54,700 nt of DNA from Lachnospiraceae bacterium (GTDB lineage: Bacteria; Bacillota; Clostridia; Lachnospirales; Lachnospiraceae), in the NCBI GenBank assembly GCA_011959925.1, contig BLMD01000280.1, positions 1 through 54,700 of the forward strand, given 5' to 3'. The notes beneath the pieces were generated by a model, which worked only from the letters and a program-made list of their open reading frames with translations, was not told the DNA's origin and searched no databases. A program made the translations under genes and the position numbers. Position 1 is the first letter of the stretch. Every line of letters starts with the position of its first letter. Shown here piece by piece: positions 1 to 7,601 of this stretch.

Positions 1-239
1 CTACTTCTATTCCGCTTCTTTAACGGATAACATTAGATTATCCATCTAATTTAAATCCTTTTGTATTCATATCCTCTATTTTCATCCCACTATCCCCATC
101 CAAAATTATACCCCCTCCCAACACATTTCGACAAGTTTTCAACAACGTATCCGGTATAATAAACAACACAAAGGAAATTTTTTTGGAAATTTTTGAAAAA
201 CACAGATGAAAAAAGAATAAAAAACACGAAAACACAGGA

Positions 240-698
240 ATGAAACCCATGAACAGACAACAAGAACACTGCTTAGACAAAACCTTGCAGACCCATCTCA
301 ACCAATTTCTATCTCAATACGGCGAATCCGGACTAAAAGAAGCGTTACAGCAGTATGTTTGTCTCCAGCAAGATTATATTTATAAAACCAAAAACACAAC
401 CATTCGAATCAAATCCAGCGACATCTACTATCTCGAAATCAAAGGACACACCATTCATATCCACACAAACCACGGCACATATAAAAAATACGGCAGCTTA
501 AGCCATGAGCTAAAGCAGCTGTCCCGTTACCATTTTATTAAATGCAGTCAAAGCTGCATCGTATCATTAGAAAAAATACGAACGATCCAAAACAACGATA
601 TCATTCTGACAAACGACAAAATTCTACATATGAGCAGAAACTGCGCGCCAAAAGTTCTGATGGCAATTTCCGGAAAAGAAAACATCCAGCCACCCTGA
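240..698 (+). CDS. LytTR-family DNA-binding regulator without receiver domain
   Basis: Predicted cytoplasmic transcription factor of 152 residues. Residues from about 50 to 145 fit a LytTR domain: a strand-rich stretch with DIYYLEIKGHTIHIHT, then LSRYHFIKCSQSCIVSLEKI, then a short segment on the second half of the fold. No response-regulator receiver or membrane segment precedes it; the first 45 residues are a short helical lead. The start is uncertain: the ATG at 240 has only an AGGA two bases upstream, while the in-frame ATG at 249 has the same AGGA at a better spacing of about nine bases. A TATAAT at 155-160 is a possible -10 box but no good -35 is visible. It is convergent with the hydrolase gene to its right. 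Its target is unknown; stand-alone LytTR proteins often control a neighbouring gene. Confidence 0.85.
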   Translation: MKPMNRQQEHCLDKTLQTHLNQFLSQYGESGLKEALQQYVCLQQDYIYKTKNTTIRIKSSDIYYLEIKGHTIHIHTNHGTYKKYGSLSHELKQLSRYHFIKCSQSCIVSLEKIRTIQNNDIILTNDKILHMSRNCAPKVLMAISGKENIQPP

Positions 699-727
699 CG
701 CATCACAAAAAAACTCTCCCATCCGCA

Positions 728-1702
728 TTAATTCTGTCTTCGAATCATTTCTTCCCGAATCAGAGGAAAGCATGCCAAACACCTGCCGTTTAAATTTTCC
801 CTGTACAGATCGACCGCCGTAATCTGATGATTTTCATACGTAGTGTAATAATACACTCCCCTGCTCATATTGCAGCAGGAAGTATAAATGGTCGTTTCAA
901 ACGTTCCGTCTTTCGTTTCACAGCAGCCGCGCTGCTGATCCACGGAACCGAGAATATGAAAAAACTGGCTGACACTCTCTTCTTCCGAATCTCCGGAAAC
1001 GGAATTCATTTTCACAAAAGCAGCCCGGATAAAACGGGACTGTGACGATAAATCTCCCGGCATTCCCAAAGCGCCCATGCCAAGGCAGTATGCCTGCAGT
1101 TTCAGCTTATCCGAAAAATGATTGGTCGGTTCTTTGGGTGACAAATGCATATAATTATTCAATTGGAACATCTGCTCTTCAAAAGGCGGATTATTGGTCA
1201 GCACGCCGACCGGATTTTCGTGTATCCGGATTCCCTCTTGTACGGACTCGATCGTAACAGACTGGTTCCGGTCCGAAATCATCCAATGCAGCTGCGCCGC
1301 CGGAAGATTGCCGCGAAAACGGGTATCCGTAAGATTCATCCGCATAAACAGCTTCTTCGCTTCCTCCACAGAACCGCATTGTCCAAGGATCCATGGAATC
1401 AGCTCAAATACCGCTACATTCTCCTTTCCCTCTTCCTCCTTTTGATAGTGCGCGTTTCCGACAAAATTCAACCCCGCCATGCCAAGCCCCTTTTCGTTTA
1501 CGGCATCATAATAAAGCGGATACCCGTCTTCCAGATGCGCCGTACCGATCATGGCATAATGATGTTTTACGGTTCCCATACAGGTAAAATGAAAACAATA
1601 ATTCCGTGGCGTAACCACGATTTCTTCTCCGTAAGAAACTCCGTTATCCAATGTCCTTCCAAAATAAACGTCCTTTGTCTGATAAACCGCCGCTGTACAC
1701 AT
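728..1702 (-). CDS. Choloylglycine hydrolase family protein (bile salt hydrolase-like)
   Basis: Ntn-hydrolase of 324 residues that cleaves linear amide bonds, typically conjugated bile salts or, in relatives, penicillin V or acyl-homoserine lactones. The nucleophile must be Cys2, exposed by loss of the initiator Met. This fixes the start at the ATG at 1702 (MCTAAVYQ), preceded by GAGGTG. A GTG at 1714 would bury the cysteine behind four extra residues and overlaps that ribosome site. Family residues are visible: Arg16 and Asp19 in FGRTLD, the Asn of GLNF, the paired Asn of LTNNPPF, and Arg in SSQSRFIRA. The length matches bacterial bile salt hydrolases (about 315-330). No signal peptide, so probably cytoplasmic. 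It lies downstream of the MATE gene on the same strand. Substrate preference cannot be read safely from the sequence. Confidence 0.92.
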   Translation of the reverse strand: MCTAAVYQTKDVYFGRTLDNGVSYGEEIVVTPRNYCFHFTCMGTVKHHYAMIGTAHLEDGYPLYYDAVNEKGLGMAGLNFVGNAHYQKEEEGKENVAVFELIPWILGQCGSVEEAKKLFMRMNLTDTRFRGNLPAAQLHWMISDRNQSVTIESVQEGIRIHENPVGVLTNNPPFEEQMFQLNNYMHLSPKEPTNHFSDKLKLQAYCLGMGALGMPGDLSSQSRFIRAAFVKMNSVSGDSEEESVSQFFHILGSVDQQRGCCETKDGTFETTIYTSCCNMSRGVYYYTTYENHQITAVDLYRENLNGRCLACFPLIREEMIRRQN

Positions 1703-1715
1703 AACCTTTCTCACC

Positions 1716-1799
1716 TCATGTTTTCTCCGGATTTTTCGTACTCACGTTTGACCCGCACATCTTATCGGCTGGGCGTCGATCCGCGAATCGCCCGTACAT
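1716..1799 (-). CDS. Possible 27-residue ORF between MATE and hydrolase genes
   Basis: An ATG at 1799 opens 27 codons beginning MYGRFADRRPADKM and stopping with TGA at 1716-1718, 14 bases before the hydrolase start. AGGA lies very close to the ATG, so the ribosome site is poor. The composition is charged and hydrophilic with no membrane segment. The stretch also folds as an imperfect hairpin (GGGC..GAT against ATCGCCC). It could be a leader peptide translated through into the hydrolase ribosome site, part of a dispersed intergenic element, or noncoding. I do not assign a function. Confidence 0.25.
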   Translation of the reverse strand: MYGRFADRRPADKMCGSNVSTKNPEKT

Positions 1800-1885
1800 T
1801 TTCCTGGTCTCTTCATACTCTTTTACCATTGGTATATGCCGCTGGTTTCTATATTATACAAACGAAAAATAAAAAACGTTTCTCC

Positions 1886-3229
1886 CTACGTGCCGGCTGC
1901 ATCCGACCCTCTCCACGGACCGCACCGGTAAAACCAGACGGACAATACGGTTGCAATCCCCCATCCGATCGGCCAGGAACTCCAGATTCCCGCATAGCCA
2001 AATTCCCCGGCAAGAACAACCGCCAAAACGACGCGCAGCACAAGATCTGTAAACGTCGCCGCCATAAACTGCTTCATCAGCCCGGCGCCCCTTAAAATGC
2101 CGTCTGCAATCAATTTGACAGAAATAACAAAATAAAAAGGCGTGACGATTTTTAAAAACAATACGCCGGAAGAAATCGCCGCATCAGAAGCCGTACTGTC
2201 CAAAAACAGGCGGATCAAACCATCGCTTGCAAAATAATACAGCGCCGCAATCGGCAGACATAAAATCCAAACCATTTTTATACCCGCCCGAAATCCTTCC
2301 TGAATCCGCGCCGGCAGTCCCGCGCCGACATTCTGCGCCGTATAGTTGGACATGCCGTTTCCAAGCGTCGTAAAAGATGTGACGACCAGGTTGTTCAGCT
2401 TGACAGCCGCAGAATAACCCGCGATTACACCCGAACCGAACCCGTTGATCACCCCCTGGATGATGATATTCCCGACCGATATAAAACTCTGCTGCAAAAT
2501 ACTCGGAATCGCAATCACCGCAATTTTCCCAAACAGAGCAAAGGAAAAAACCGCGGCCTTCCCTTCTGTATGTATCTTAGAAAGCCTCCTGCACACGACC
2601 CATACGGACAACACGCAGCTGACGCCCTGGCACAGAAACGTCGCCCACGCCACGCCGCTGACCCCCATATCCAAACAGGACACAAACAAAATATCCACCA
2701 AAATGTTTGCCGTAGACGACGCTGCCAGAAACAGAAACGGCGTTTTGGAATCTCCGAGTGCCGAAAAAATCCCGGTCGCAATATTATAAAAGAATAAAAA
2801 CGGCAGCCCCCAAACATAGATATCCAAATACAATTTAGAATCCCCAAAAATCTCATCCGGCGTCCGAATTTGATGCAGTAAACTGCTGCAGCTTATTATC
2901 CCGGCAAACATCAGCACGGCGCATAATATACCGCTTGCGATCATTGCAGTATACACAGCGGTTTTCATATCCTTAAAATTTTTTGCCCCGAAAAGCTGCG
3001 AGACGATTACCGAGCAGCCGATATTACATCCAAAGGCAAACGCAAGGAAAATCATGGTGATCCCATAACTGTTCCCGACTGCCGCCAGCGCCTCTTCCCC
3101 AATAAACTTCCCCGCTACAAAGCTGTCTGCAATATTATAAAGCTGCTGGAACAGAATACTTCCAAACAGCGGTATGCAGAATTTCCACAAGACAAGCTCC
3201 GGCTTTCCTACGGTCAGATCCTGATTCAT
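1886..3229 (-). CDS. MATE family efflux transporter
   Basis: Cytoplasmic-membrane Na+- or H+-coupled multidrug antiporter of 447 residues with about 12 predicted membrane segments, the usual size for the family. The N-terminus LVLWKFCIPLFGSILFQQLYNIADSFVAGKFIGEEALAAVGNS splits into the familiar MATE opening: a hydrophobic first helix, the NIADSF stretch and a second helix with EALAAVGNS. An equivalent pattern returns near residue 230 (ILQQSFISVGNIIIQG). The start is the ATG at 3229 after GGAGGTGTTGTGT; a TTG at 3244 would sit on the Shine-Dalgarno. It is transcribed toward the hydrolase gene, so the two could share a transcript, although about 180 bases separate them. Exported substrate unknown. 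Confidence 0.93.
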   Translation of the reverse strand: MNQDLTVGKPELVLWKFCIPLFGSILFQQLYNIADSFVAGKFIGEEALAAVGNSYGITMIFLAFAFGCNIGCSVIVSQLFGAKNFKDMKTAVYTAMIASGILCAVLMFAGIISCSSLLHQIRTPDEIFGDSKLYLDIYVWGLPFLFFYNIATGIFSALGDSKTPFLFLAASSTANILVDILFVSCLDMGVSGVAWATFLCQGVSCVLSVWVVCRRLSKIHTEGKAAVFSFALFGKIAVIAIPSILQQSFISVGNIIIQGVINGFGSGVIAGYSAAVKLNNLVVTSFTTLGNGMSNYTAQNVGAGLPARIQEGFRAGIKMVWILCLPIAALYYFASDGLIRLFLDSTASDAAISSGVLFLKIVTPFYFVISVKLIADGILRGAGLMKQFMAATFTDLVLRVVLAVVLAGEFGYAGIWSSWPIGWGIATVLSVWFYRCGPWRGSDAAGT

Positions 3230-3440
3230 ACACAACACCTCCAAAAAATTTCTTCATTTTGATTTTGTCCTCATACTGCTTTCTTCTTTGCCATTCGGCT
3301 GGTCCGTGGTAATACCCTCCGGGTATACCTTTTTGCCATTCGGCTGGTCCGTGGTAATTATAGTCCTCTCTTTGGGATTTGTAAAATATATTTTTCTGAC
3401 TCCTCACCCCTGTGGCATTGCTGCCGTTAAGTCTTTTCAT
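3135..3440 (-). CDS. Possible small ORF with tandem YHGPAEWQ peptide repeats
   Basis: Reading from an ATG at 3440 gives about 65 residues before the MATE ribosome site, then 36 more that overlap the MATE gene out of frame (101 in total). Two copies of YHGPAEWQ occur 15 residues apart, separated by KGIPGGY, and are encoded by a 45-base repeat. The upstream GGGAAGGGAAA is a moderate ribosome-binding candidate. There is no signal peptide or membrane segment. The two copies share 27 identical nucleotides, so drift has not separated them and coding selection cannot be judged from codon changes. This may be a real small peptide or a nucleotide-level repeat; I do not recognise a family. Confidence 0.25.
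   Translation of the reverse strand: MKRLNGSNATGVRSQKNIFYKSQREDYNYHGPAEWQKGIPGGYYHGPAEWQRRKQYEDKIKMKKFFGGVVYESGSDRRKAGACLVEILHTAVWKYSVPAAL
3287..3358. repeat. Two direct 27-base repeats with 45-base period
   Basis: The 27 bases at 3287-3313 recur exactly at 3332-3358, separated by an 18-base spacer that contains the small palindrome ATACCCTCCGGGTAT. The repeat period (45) is a multiple of three, which keeps the minus-strand reading frame giving YHGPAEWQ twice. The array sits directly upstream of the MATE gene, in its leader region. Confidence 0.9.
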
Positions 3441-3477
3441 AAACAATTTCCCTTCCCAATGGAAAAACATTCCACGA

Positions 3478-3529
3478 AAAAAGAGCTGAAAATGCCTCCC
3501 CTCACCCAAAAAAATTTTCAGCTCTTTTT
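3478..3529. terminator. Long hairpin with U-rich arms (bidirectional terminator or attenuator)
   Basis: A 16-base arm at 3478-3493 (core AGAGCTGAAAAT) pairs perfectly with 3514-3529 across a 20-base loop. Each arm is A-rich outside and so presents a T run on both strands. It could end transcripts coming from either side. Because it lies about 250 bases upstream of the MATE start on the minus strand, it could also attenuate that transcript. Confidence 0.6.
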
Positions 3530-3639
3530 ATAAACATACAATAAATTTTATATTAAAATGGTTGATCATCTCAAAAAAGCCTTGATTTACGGGCATACAA
3601 GCAGGATTTCGATCTGAATTTACTGCCAATTTACTACTT

Positions 3640-3780
3640 TTGAGGGAAAGAGCCTTGCTATATGCGGCTTTGCGGGCGGTGCTTTTCAATGCCCCGTCCA
3701 CAATCGGCAATTATTATACGTCTCTTGTGGCGCATGACATGGCAAGCGGCGCACTTGCGCCAAAGGAGCCGTGCATAACA
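3640..3780 (+). pseudogene. Remnant of a DUF6017-type replication initiator C-terminus
   Basis: The plus strand encodes LRAVLFNAPSTIGNYYTSL followed by VAHDM. This matches the tail of the element-borne initiator-like protein at 23.4 kb in this same window, which ends AYLLAELYNAPATMDSYYRA and then EVNHD. Nothing of the rest of the protein is present upstream, so it is only the last 40 or so residues, probably marking the edge of a decayed conjugative or mobilizable element. The similarity to the second copy is seen directly; the family name is from memory. Confidence 0.65.
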
Positions 3781-3949
3781 GGCTATGGAATCCCTCTCAC
3801 ACCTATATCATTTTTTGATTATCACAAACAAGATAGATTTAGAGATAGCGGAATGATATAATCTGAATGTACATATTTCCTTATATTTCGTTAAATTCCG
3901 TTTAGAACTATACTATCAGTAGAGATAAAAAGCCCCGTTTTATCCAACT

Positions 3950-3962
3950 CTACCGTTGGTAG
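3950..3962. promoter_or_regulatory. Palindrome upstream of the HTH-ABC gene (candidate operator)
   Basis: CTACC-GTT-GGTAG is a perfect 5-bp inverted repeat 53 bases upstream of the HTH-ABC fusion start. A related imperfect dyad (TACTATCAGTAGA) lies about 35 bases further upstream. The downstream product has its own XRE domain, so autoregulation at this site is a reasonable guess; there is no direct evidence. Confidence 0.4.
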
Positions 3963-4014
3963 GTGTTCATTTTTATGCCGGATTTATATAATTTACCGCA
4001 AGCAGGAGGGCTGA

Positions 4015-5112
4015 ATGATGAATCAAATTAAGATTGGAGCTTTTATTTCCGAACGCCGGAAAGCAAAAGGCTGGACGCAAAGCCAATTGGCAGAAAAACT
4101 GGAAATAACTGATAAAGCTATTTCAAAATGGGAAACAGGACGGTCTATGCCGGATTTGTCTTTATTTCTGCCTTTATGCACTCTTTTAGACGTTACTTTG
4201 AATGAACTATTTGCGGGTGAGTGCATTGCAGAAGAAAAATTGAAAGAAAAAGCAGATGAGGTACTTATGGACGTGATTACAAATTGGTTAGGACACGATA
4301 AATGGGAATCAAAAGAAAGTGGTACAACCCCCGAAAATGTTTTGGAAGTTGAAAATGTTTCCAAACTCTATGAAACAGAAAATAATTCAGTGTTAGCTGT
4401 AAATGATGTAAGTTTTCAGTTACCACACGGCAGCTTTGTTGGAATCATGGGGGCTTCCGGTTCTGGGAAAACAACATTGCTTAATTTAATAGCCACAATA
4501 GACAAACCAACAAATGGGACGATACGAATAAGCGGACAGAATATAGTGGATATACCAGAGGAAGCTACCGCAGAATTTCGCCGCAGACATTTAGGCTTTG
4601 TTTTCCAAGAATATAATTTACTTGAAACTTTGACTATCTATGAAAATATTGCGCTTGCTTTGACGATTAAAGAGGTTTCCAAAGAAAGCATTCGCCCAAC
4701 GATTCAAAGTTTGTCTGAAAAGCTGCATATATCAGCAATATTAGATAAATTTCCGTATGAGGTATCGGGAGGACAACGGCAACGCTGCGCCTGCGCCCGT
4801 GCTATTGTGGTAAATCCAGATATTATACTTGCAGACGAGCCTACCGGGGCATTAGATTCCCACGCAGCCAGACAGCTTTTAGACACCCTTGCTATGCTTT
4901 GTAGAGAGTACAGTGCAACAATATTGATGGTCACACATGACGTCATGGCAGCCAGCTATTGTGACAAGATTTTGTTTATGAAAGACGGCGAAATAAAAGC
5001 TGCTTTAAACCGGGAACAGGAAAACAAACAGACCTTTTTCGCAGATATTTTGAAGAAAATAGAATGGATAGAGGGAGAAAGCCATGATGTACTTGAAGTT
5101 GTCAATCCGTAA
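4015..5112 (+). CDS. XRE helix-turn-helix fused to ABC transporter ATPase
   Basis: A 365-residue two-part protein. Residues about 6-62 are an XRE-type helix-turn-helix (RRKAKGWTQSQLAEKLEITD, then KAISKWE). Residues about 109-345 are an ABC ATPase of the LolD/MacB/BceA branch. It has Walker A GASGSGKT at 146-153, signature VSGGQRQR, Walker B IILADEPTG, and an H-loop in MVTHD. The start ATG at 4015 follows GGAGGGCTGA; a second ATG is immediately after. It overlaps the permease gene by 29 bases, so the two are translationally linked and probably form one exporter. The fusion would let the transporter subunit or its free pool bind DNA. The usual two-component partner is present only as a deleted kinase downstream. 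The fused layout could be lineage-normal rather than a new join. Confidence 0.9.
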   Translation: MMNQIKIGAFISERRKAKGWTQSQLAEKLEITDKAISKWETGRSMPDLSLFLPLCTLLDVTLNELFAGECIAEEKLKEKADEVLMDVITNWLGHDKWESKESGTTPENVLEVENVSKLYETENNSVLAVNDVSFQLPHGSFVGIMGASGSGKTTLLNLIATIDKPTNGTIRISGQNIVDIPEEATAEFRRRHLGFVFQEYNLLETLTIYENIALALTIKEVSKESIRPTIQSLSEKLHISAILDKFPYEVSGGQRQRCACARAIVVNPDIILADEPTGALDSHAARQLLDTLAMLCREYSATILMVTHDVMAASYCDKILFMKDGEIKAALNREQENKQTFFADILKKIEWIEGESHDVLEVVNP

Positions 5113-6406
5113 TGCCAAGCGGTCTTTTATAAATTATCTTTTATATGTTGTTACCATGACCGTCCTTTTGGCGATTATAGAGGTATCTAATTGTATAACC
5201 ATTATAGGAGAATCAGCCGGCTTTCAAGTGATTTCTCTGCCATTGCTGATAGCAGCCATTCAAATAGTTTTAGTTGGATATATAAACACTTTCATGTTAA
5301 AACAGCGGGCAAAAGAGTTTGCAAGCTATTTATTATTGGGTATGGGAAAAAAGAAATTAACCCGGCTGTTCCTATGCGAGGTCTTGTTAATTGGTTTTTT
5401 CTGCTATATAGCAGGAACAACAATAGGCTTTTCCATATATGGATTTTGGTATTTCCGTGAGCCTCTGCATGAAATGAAACATTGCGGATTCCTTTATGGT
5501 AAAAGTATGTTCTATACATTTCTGTTTTTTTGCCTTATTGAAACAGTGTGTACTTTTCGGTTAAAACAGCGCTTGAACAAGCTGAAAATAAGGGAACTGA
5601 TGTATGAAAGAAACCGCAATCAAGGCGTAAAAAATATAGGAAACTATAAAAAATGGGGCATAATTTTCTTTTTGTGTTTTGTGTGCTTCATTGGTTGCAT
5701 TTGTGGCATTGTTTTCTTGCCGGAAGTTTATATTGTTTATCCCGTATCTGTTACAGCAATCCCTTTGCTAATATCTGTTTTTGCTTTTTACAAATGGGTG
5801 TTTGGCTATTTATATGCGTGCAGGCGAATGAAATCCGTTAAGATCTATCAAAAAAACAGGCTGTATATTACAGCAAATATAACATCAAAGTTCAAAACAT
5901 CTGCTATGGTGAATACTGTTTTTTGCATATGCTTTTTGTTTTCAGAGTGTTCTTTTGTAACTGGAATATTGATATTGCAGCCGGAATTTCAGCTTTTTGA
6001 TACGGCTATGCGCCAGTGGATGGGAACGTCGCAAATAAGTATCTGTATCGTGTTTTTGGTTATTTATTTTTCGATACTATCATTGCAGCAGATTATAGAG
6101 ATTAGGCAAAATTCAAAAAGCAATCAGATAATGCGCTGTATGGGAAAAAGTGATAAACAGATAGCAAGACTTGTGAATCAACAGATAGCAATTAAATTAT
6201 CCTCTCCAATGTTAATGGCTTTATTGATTATTTTATTCTGCATACCGTTTCTGAATGGAAAAATGAACTTAATATTGCCAGTTTCTTTGAATAATATTCT
6301 GCTCAAATTAACCGGCGAATTTGGGGCGTGTATTGTAGTTTTTTATATTTGCTATTTTGAAATTGTAAGTGCCATGAGCAGACGTTATATATATCCCTCA
6401 GATTGA
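5084..6406 (+). CDS. FtsX-like ABC transporter permease
   Basis: Membrane permease of 440 residues, about ten hydrophobic segments, pairing with the overlapping ATPase. The N-terminus LKLSIRNAKRSFINYLLYVV is typical of BceB/FtsX permeases. It is shorter than BceB (about 650) because it lacks the large extracellular loop that senses peptide antibiotics in that family. The C-terminal FtsX half (IIEIRQNSKSNQIMRCMGKS) is present and the last membrane helix appears complete, so it looks intact rather than truncated. The start ATG at 5084 follows GAGGGAGAAAGCC. Sequence immediately after the stop is element debris, so any downstream partner genes were lost. Substrate unknown; peptide antibiotic or lipid export is the usual role. 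Confidence 0.85.
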   Translation: MMYLKLSIRNAKRSFINYLLYVVTMTVLLAIIEVSNCITIIGESAGFQVISLPLLIAAIQIVLVGYINTFMLKQRAKEFASYLLLGMGKKKLTRLFLCEVLLIGFFCYIAGTTIGFSIYGFWYFREPLHEMKHCGFLYGKSMFYTFLFFCLIETVCTFRLKQRLNKLKIRELMYERNRNQGVKNIGNYKKWGIIFFLCFVCFIGCICGIVFLPEVYIVYPVSVTAIPLLISVFAFYKWVFGYLYACRRMKSVKIYQKNRLYITANITSKFKTSAMVNTVFCICFLFSECSFVTGILILQPEFQLFDTAMRQWMGTSQISICIVFLVIYFSILSLQQIIEIRQNSKSNQIMRCMGKSDKQIARLVNQQIAIKLSSPMLMALLIILFCIPFLNGKMNLILPVSLNNILLKLTGEFGACIVVFYICYFEIVSAMSRRYIYPSD

Positions 6407-6446
6407 AAGCCGCCAAAACAATCGAAAAGCTAACACCCGTAGATAA

Positions 6447-6581
6447 TCAAAGGCGACAGCTTAAAGAGCCATTGCCCTTTGAATTTTTCCGGCTCTCCTT
6501 GCGCCCTTTCCGGGCTGCCTTAATCGCTTCCCCAAAAGCCTTAAAGTCGTATCGTGGTACTGGTCTTTTTGCTATATTCAT
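6447..6581 (-). pseudogene. Truncated XRE regulator of a conjugative element (N-terminal remnant)
   Basis: An ATG at 6581 opens YDFKAFGEAIKAARKGRKES, then diverges and stops after 44 codons. The opening matches the start of the XRE regulator at 14.0-14.2 kb (YDFMVFGQAIKEERKAKG), which continues into the helix-turn-helix. Here the recognition helices are missing, so it cannot bind DNA as a normal member. It sits head-on between the permease and the kinase remnant and marks an element junction. Confidence 0.65.
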
Positions 6582-7006
6582 TTGAGAGCATTGCAGCAGG
6601 GAATTGACCATATTTTAAACAATGATTTGGATTTTATAATAGATTACCAAAGGCATAATGAATTAGGTAAACTATGCAGCGCATTTAAATTTATGCGCAA
6701 AGAATTGGTTAGGAATAACCGCTATATGTGGAATTTAGTGGAGGAAAGAAGAAACATCAATGCGAGCATATCCCACGATCTGCGGACACCGATCACAGTA
6801 ATAAAAGGATATAGTGAGTATTTGAATAAGAATAAACAAACTATTTTTACAAAGGGGAATCTTCAAAGTCTCATTTTGGTATCGGCTTATCCATATGTAA
6901 AATGCTTTCAGAAAAACATGGTGGTTTTATCCAGCTTGATAATACGCCGGAAAAAGGCGCAAGGGTAACAGTAAAAATAAAAACAGAAAATTTATCTGCA
7001 TTGTGA
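6582..7006 (+). pseudogene. Histidine kinase with internal deletion and frameshift
   Basis: Two pieces of one sensor kinase survive. The first frame has the end of a HAMP-like linker and the H-box SISHDLRTPITVIKGY. The coding then jumps, near 6870, to another frame reading HFGIGLSICKMLSEKHGG and TPEKGARVTVKIK, the G2 box and end of the ATPase domain, stopping at 7004-7006. The second dimerization helix, the N box and the G1 box are deleted, and the N-terminal sensor and membrane helices are absent. It cannot be an active kinase. It was probably the partner of the HTH-ABC/FtsX exporter just upstream. Confidence 0.85.
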
Positions 7007-7092
7007 CGGAATGTAGACAAATCCCTGTTATGTACTTTTCTTATATTTATAGATGCTTTCATCCGTCGATCTGTTATTATATCGTAATTTCC

Positions 7093-7369
7093 CTACCCCT
7101 GCGAATGTATTGCGTCATTTCTTGATAAAAGATATAAGCAATACTGGTTCATGCTGATCCCTTCCCGTTTGGATTGTTCGGAAAGCTGACGATGCAGGCT
7201 TTTAGGAATCCGCAACTTAAATTGCCCGGAATAATCATTCAGGACGTCCGGCGCCAAATCTCCTGCCCTTCCTCCAGTGCAGCCAATAGCCACTCCTTTT
7301 TTGCGTCCTCTGCATTGCTTAATGCCGATTCCAGAGTTCCCCACAGGTTATGCACACCGGCAGTTCCAT
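7093..7369 (-). pseudogene. hicB: hicB-like antitoxin with frameshift
   Basis: HicB proteins pair with HicA mRNA interferases. Here one minus-strand frame from 7369 reads LESALSNAEDAKKEWLLAAL and EEGQEI, which is the middle of a HicB-like protein. The frame then breaks near 7250 and another frame continues DYSGQFKLRIPKSLHRQLSE and REGISMNQYCLYLLSRND, the ribbon-helix-helix type DNA-binding tail. The N-terminal beta domain and any adjacent hicA are missing. Both halves are recognisable, so the decay looks recent. The family assignment is from motif memory. Confidence 0.7.
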
Positions 7370-7601
7370 ACATTCATTCAGCGTCATCGGCATCCACCTC
7401 ACTCTCTATTACTTCTTTAACCATTTCCATACATACTTTCTTTACCGGCTCATGTTTTGGAATTATAACCGGCCCGCCATTATTATAAGTGGTGTCACAT
7501 ACGGTATCAACAGAATTTTAATACGATCTGGCATAAAATACGACACTGTTTGTCCGCCGCGGGTCAAGCACCACGCACATAGCCTTCTGGATATTCTTCT
7601 G

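Noticed and set aside
38-301. Minus-strand hydrophobic ORF at the left edge
   Set aside because: It overlaps the start of the LytTR gene, has no ribosome site, and is a low-complexity Phe/Leu translation of an AT-rich leader.
1716-1830. Possible tRNA-like fold before the hydrolase
   Set aside because: The GGGTCAAACG stretch looks like a T-loop at first, but there is no acceptor stem, anticodon arm or matching D arm.
1145-2095. 316-codon plus-strand ORF across the hydrolase and MATE genes
   Set aside because: It is the antisense of two well-supported genes and shows no family pattern.
3287-3358. CRISPR array
   Set aside because: Only two repeat copies, an 18-base spacer and no cas genes.
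6403-6585. Plus-strand 60-codon ORF after the permease
   Set aside because: It is the antisense of the truncated XRE remnant, which has clear homology on the other strand.
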